From positions 1 through 8,166 of the forward strand of contig CAAEOE010000070.1 of the NCBI GenBank assembly GCA_900757505.1: a stretch of 8,166 bases of DNA, written 5' to 3'. Of the stretch, positions 6,178-8,166 are shown piece after piece (position 1 is the first letter of the stretch; each line of letters opens with the position of its first letter). The DNA is from an uncultured Collinsella sp. (GTDB lineage Bacteria > Actinomycetota > Coriobacteriia > Coriobacteriales > Coriobacteriaceae). The notes under the pieces were generated by a model. The model ran no database searches. It was not told the origin of the DNA and saw only the letters and a program-made list of their open reading frames with translations. The translations under genes were made by a program, and so were the position numbers.

Positions 6178-6345
6178 GGTCGATTTGCTCCTTGCTGGGT
6201 TGATCGCAAAATCGTACAGGCTCTCTCCAGTATGCCACCTGCCGCTAGGGCTGGTAAAGTTGCCGTTTGCCGCTTGGGGTTTTGTTGCAAGGGCGGGGGA
6301 GTACACTCGGGGGTGTTGAATTTCCTGCCAGAGATGGGGATGCCC
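6178..6345. promoter_or_regulatory. Divergent control region between the two hydrolase genes
   Basis: These 168 bases separate two diverging genes and must hold at least one promoter for each. For the minus-strand M20D gene, TTACCA (6257-6252) and CATACT (6234-6229) are spaced by 17 bases, each with four matches to consensus, 52 bases before the start codon. For the plus-strand gene only a weak TACACT (6302-6307) is visible, with no good -35. No clear operator palindrome or riboswitch was seen. Confidence 0.45.
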
Positions 6346-7983
6346 ATGCAACATATCGATCGGATTATCCGCTCCAAGAACGTCTTTACCGCGCAAGACG
6401 GCATCGATACCGCCCGCGAGCTGGCGATTGCCATCGCAGGCGACCATATCGTCGCAGTCGGTGCGCCCGATGACGTGATTGCCGCCGCGCCTGCCGCCAC
6501 GTCGGTTATCGACTACGGCGAGCAGTTTGTCTGCCCCGGCTTTCATGACGCTCATCTGCACTTCTTCCATACCTCGGTCGGTTCCTCGCCGTACATGCTC
6601 ATGGATATGGGCACGTCCGAGGCTGCGCTAGTGCAGCACGCGCTCGAGTTTTCCCGGGACCTGCCCGATGACGCTTGGGTTGTGACGCAGGGCTGGCGCG
6701 ACTACCGTTGGGATCCGCCCGAGCATCCTACCAAGGCGTCGCTCGATGCGGCATTCCCCGATCGTCCCTGCGTTATGTATTCGGGCGACGGGCACACGCT
6801 TTGGCTCAACAGCCGCGCACTCGAGGCGCTCGGCGTCACACGCGACAGTGAGCCGCCAGCGGGCGGCAGTTACGACAAGGACGCAAACGGCGAGCTCACG
6901 GGCATTGCTCACGAGGCGGCTGCTATGCAGCTGCTGCCGCGCTGTCTTGAGTGGCTGGGGGAGGATCGCATTGCAAGCGCTTACGCCGATCAAATGAGGC
7001 GTATGGCCGAGCAGGGCATCACTTCGATCTGCGACATGTCGCTCATGCCCATGCCGGGCTGCGACTTTATCCGCGACGACGTCTACGACAAACTACAGGC
7101 AGCCGGCAAGTTGGGCATCCGAGCCCATCTGTTCCCCACGCTGCTGGATGACCAGTCGCGCTTGGAAGAGCTGCAGACCCGCTACGCGAACAACGCGCTG
7201 CTCTCGGCGCCAGGCTTTAAGCAGTTCTTCGACGGCGTGTCGAGCGAACACACGGCATATCTCACCGAGCCCTATACCAACCCGTGCTTCCCGGGCGATC
7301 AAGGCCGCCTGACGGTTCCTGCCGAGCGTATGCGCAAACTGGTCCTCGCTGCCGCGGAGCGCGGTCACACCGTGCGCATCCACGTCATCGGCGACGGTGC
7401 CATCCATGCCGCGCTCGATATCTTTGAGGAGGCCGCCGAACTGTACGGCTTGCCCCAGCACGGTTATAACACGCTCGAGCATCTGGAGAACCTCCTGCCC
7501 GAGGACATCGATCGCCTGCGCAAGCTTAACGTCGTTGCCTCGAGCCAGCCCTGTCACATTACACTCGACCCGGGTGGACCGGAGCGCGATCTGGGCCTGG
7601 AGCGCAGCCGCATCATGTGGCCGTTTGCGACCTATAAGCAGCGCGGCATCCGCCAAGCCTTCGGCACCGATAGCCCCATCACAGCCGTTACCAGCATGAA
7701 CGTGCTCTACACGGCCATCACGCGCCAAGACCCTCGCAGCCACTGGCCCGAGGGCGGCTGGCTTCCCAGCGAGCGCATCGATGCGGCTACAGCCCTGCGC
7801 AACTACACCCTGGGTAGCGCCTATGCGGCAGGCGACGAGCAAAACCTCGGCAGCTTGGAGCCCGGCAAGTATGCCGACCTGGTAGTCCTGGACCAAAACC
7901 CGCTCACCATCGACCCCCAAGAGCTCCAGGCCACCAAGGTTCAGGCGACCTACCTGGCAGGTAACTTGATTTACGAGCGCTAA
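6346..7983 (+). CDS. YtcJ-like amidohydrolase (Amidohydro_3, metal-dependent hydrolase)
   Basis: This 545-residue protein of the amidohydrolase superfamily has a beta-sandwich start (IDRIIRSKNVFTAQDG...AIAIAGDHIVAVG), then GFHDAHLHF with metal-binding His70 and His72, a long (beta/alpha)8 barrel, FKQFFDGV (Lys292, Asp296), RIHVIGDGAI (His346), LEHL (His379), and FGTDSPI with catalytic Asp442. It closes with LGSLEPGKYADLVVLDQNPL, the second half of the sandwich. These fit the YtcJ-like branch, predicted to hydrolyse amides, N-formyl groups or cyclic ureides; YtcJ substrates are mostly unknown. Length is normal (about 530-550). ATGs at 6334, 6340 and 6346 are in frame; the last is preferred because GGGGA (6336-6340) lies 5 bases upstream, but 6340 is possible. 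It has no signal peptide and is divergent from the M20D gene. Confidence 0.88.
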   Translation: MQHIDRIIRSKNVFTAQDGIDTARELAIAIAGDHIVAVGAPDDVIAAAPAATSVIDYGEQFVCPGFHDAHLHFFHTSVGSSPYMLMDMGTSEAALVQHALEFSRDLPDDAWVVTQGWRDYRWDPPEHPTKASLDAAFPDRPCVMYSGDGHTLWLNSRALEALGVTRDSEPPAGGSYDKDANGELTGIAHEAAAMQLLPRCLEWLGEDRIASAYADQMRRMAEQGITSICDMSLMPMPGCDFIRDDVYDKLQAAGKLGIRAHLFPTLLDDQSRLEELQTRYANNALLSAPGFKQFFDGVSSEHTAYLTEPYTNPCFPGDQGRLTVPAERMRKLVLAAAERGHTVRIHVIGDGAIHAALDIFEEAAELYGLPQHGYNTLEHLENLLPEDIDRLRKLNVVASSQPCHITLDPGGPERDLGLERSRIMWPFATYKQRGIRQAFGTDSPITAVTSMNVLYTAITRQDPRSHWPEGGWLPSERIDAATALRNYTLGSAYAAGDEQNLGSLEPGKYADLVVLDQNPLTIDPQELQATKVQATYLAGNLIYER

Positions 7984-8065
7984 CCCCATCTGCATCGCCA
8001 TTTTGCTGCACTGACTTTTCTGAATACCGGGCTCGAATTAGTTAACCTAGCTCCCGGGGCGGACC

Positions 8066-8166
8066 GGAGGGCATGAAGTTTGTCGCGAGTTCCGCACGCA
8101 AAGGAAAGCACTTAATGTGCTTTCCGTCTTGCGCAGGACTGTAGAGCAGCAAACTTCATGCCCTCC
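8066..8166. repeat. 101-base fold-back element with 17-bp terminal inverted repeats
   Basis: GGAGGGCATGAAGTTTG (8066-8082) is exactly repeated in inverse at 8150-8166, the last base of the window. Inside, AGTTC (8088-8092) can pair with GGACT (8136-8140) with one G-U, GC (8094-8095) with GC (8133-8134), GCAA (8098-8101) with TTGC (8129-8132), and GGAAAGCAC (8103-8111) pairs perfectly with GTGCTTTCC (8117-8125) around a TTAAT loop. Almost the whole element can thus fold into one long imperfect hairpin. It could be a MITE-like miniature element, a structured RNA, or the start of something that continues past the window. No long coding frame or transposase is present within it. Confidence 0.7.
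8103..8125. repeat. Apical perfect hairpin of the fold-back element
   Basis: A perfect 9-bp stem (GGAAAGCAC with GTGCTTTCC) and a 5-base TTAAT loop form the tip of the larger fold-back structure. There is no adjacent T-run, so a plain intrinsic terminator is unlikely. Confidence 0.6.

Noticed and set aside
4723..6345. Long plus-strand frame antisense to the M20D gene and continuous with the YtcJ-like gene
   Set aside because: The minus strand holds every M20D motif in order, and the antisense peptide is Gly/Ala/Val/Arg-rich with no domain. Open antisense frames are common in GC-rich coding DNA; the real plus-strand gene starts near 6346.
7093..8001. 302-codon minus-strand frame opposite the YtcJ-like gene
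   Set aside because: It is a shadow of the amidohydrolase coding bias; all catalytic motifs lie on the plus strand.
8027..8057. CCGGG/CCCGG inverted repeat as a terminator of the YtcJ-like gene
   Set aside because: Only five pairs, a 21-base loop and no T-run. It could be a minor hairpin, but termination is not supported.
8066..8166. Fold-back element as bacterial SRP RNA or 6S RNA
   Set aside because: The GGAAGGAAGCAGCC-type SRP loop is missing, and the length and internal-loop layout do not match 6S RNA.

Overview
The window reads as ordinary chromosome of a high-GC actinobacterium. The best fit is a gut member of the Coriobacteriia such as Collinsella. This is an inference from GC-rich third codon positions, Shine-Dalgarno (SD)-led genes, the AmaP/DUF2273/Asp23 cluster and the style of the zinc-ribbon membrane protein; no rRNA or tRNA is present to confirm it.

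Layout from left to right: (1) 1-258, the 3' end of a YebC/TACO1-family gene, closed by an intrinsic terminator whose T-tract runs into a TATAAT box. (2) 425-1909, a three-gene envelope-stress operon of AmaP-like membrane anchor, DUF2273-like small membrane protein and Asp23/Gls24 protein, closed by a strong 16-bp terminator hairpin. (3) 2117-3139, a YitT-family membrane protein with a DUF2179 C-terminal domain. (4) 3290-4582, a zinc-ribbon multi-pass membrane protein with a Pro/Glu/Ala-rich tail. (5) 4641-4678, a perfect 15-bp hairpin between convergent genes, probably a two-way terminator. (6) 4714-6177 on the minus strand, an M20D metallo-amidohydrolase with an unusual charged C-terminal tail. 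(7) 6346-7983 on the plus strand, a YtcJ-like amidohydrolase (Amidohydro_3) divergent from the M20D gene across 168 bases. (8) 8066-8166, a 101-base fold-back element with perfect 17-bp terminal inverted repeats that ends on the last base of the window.

How the genes work together: AmaP, DUF2273 and Asp23 probably form one membrane-associated assembly, with AmaP anchoring Asp23. The two hydrolases share a divergent control region and could serve related scavenging of N-acylated or cyclic amides, but no substrate can be read from the sequence. YitT and the zinc-ribbon protein appear to be separate single-gene units.

No phage, CRISPR array, toxin-antitoxin or defence genes were seen. The least explained part is the fold-back element at the right edge. 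Also worth a look are a coding-like antisense stretch at 3136-3333 and the C-terminal tail of the M20D enzyme.
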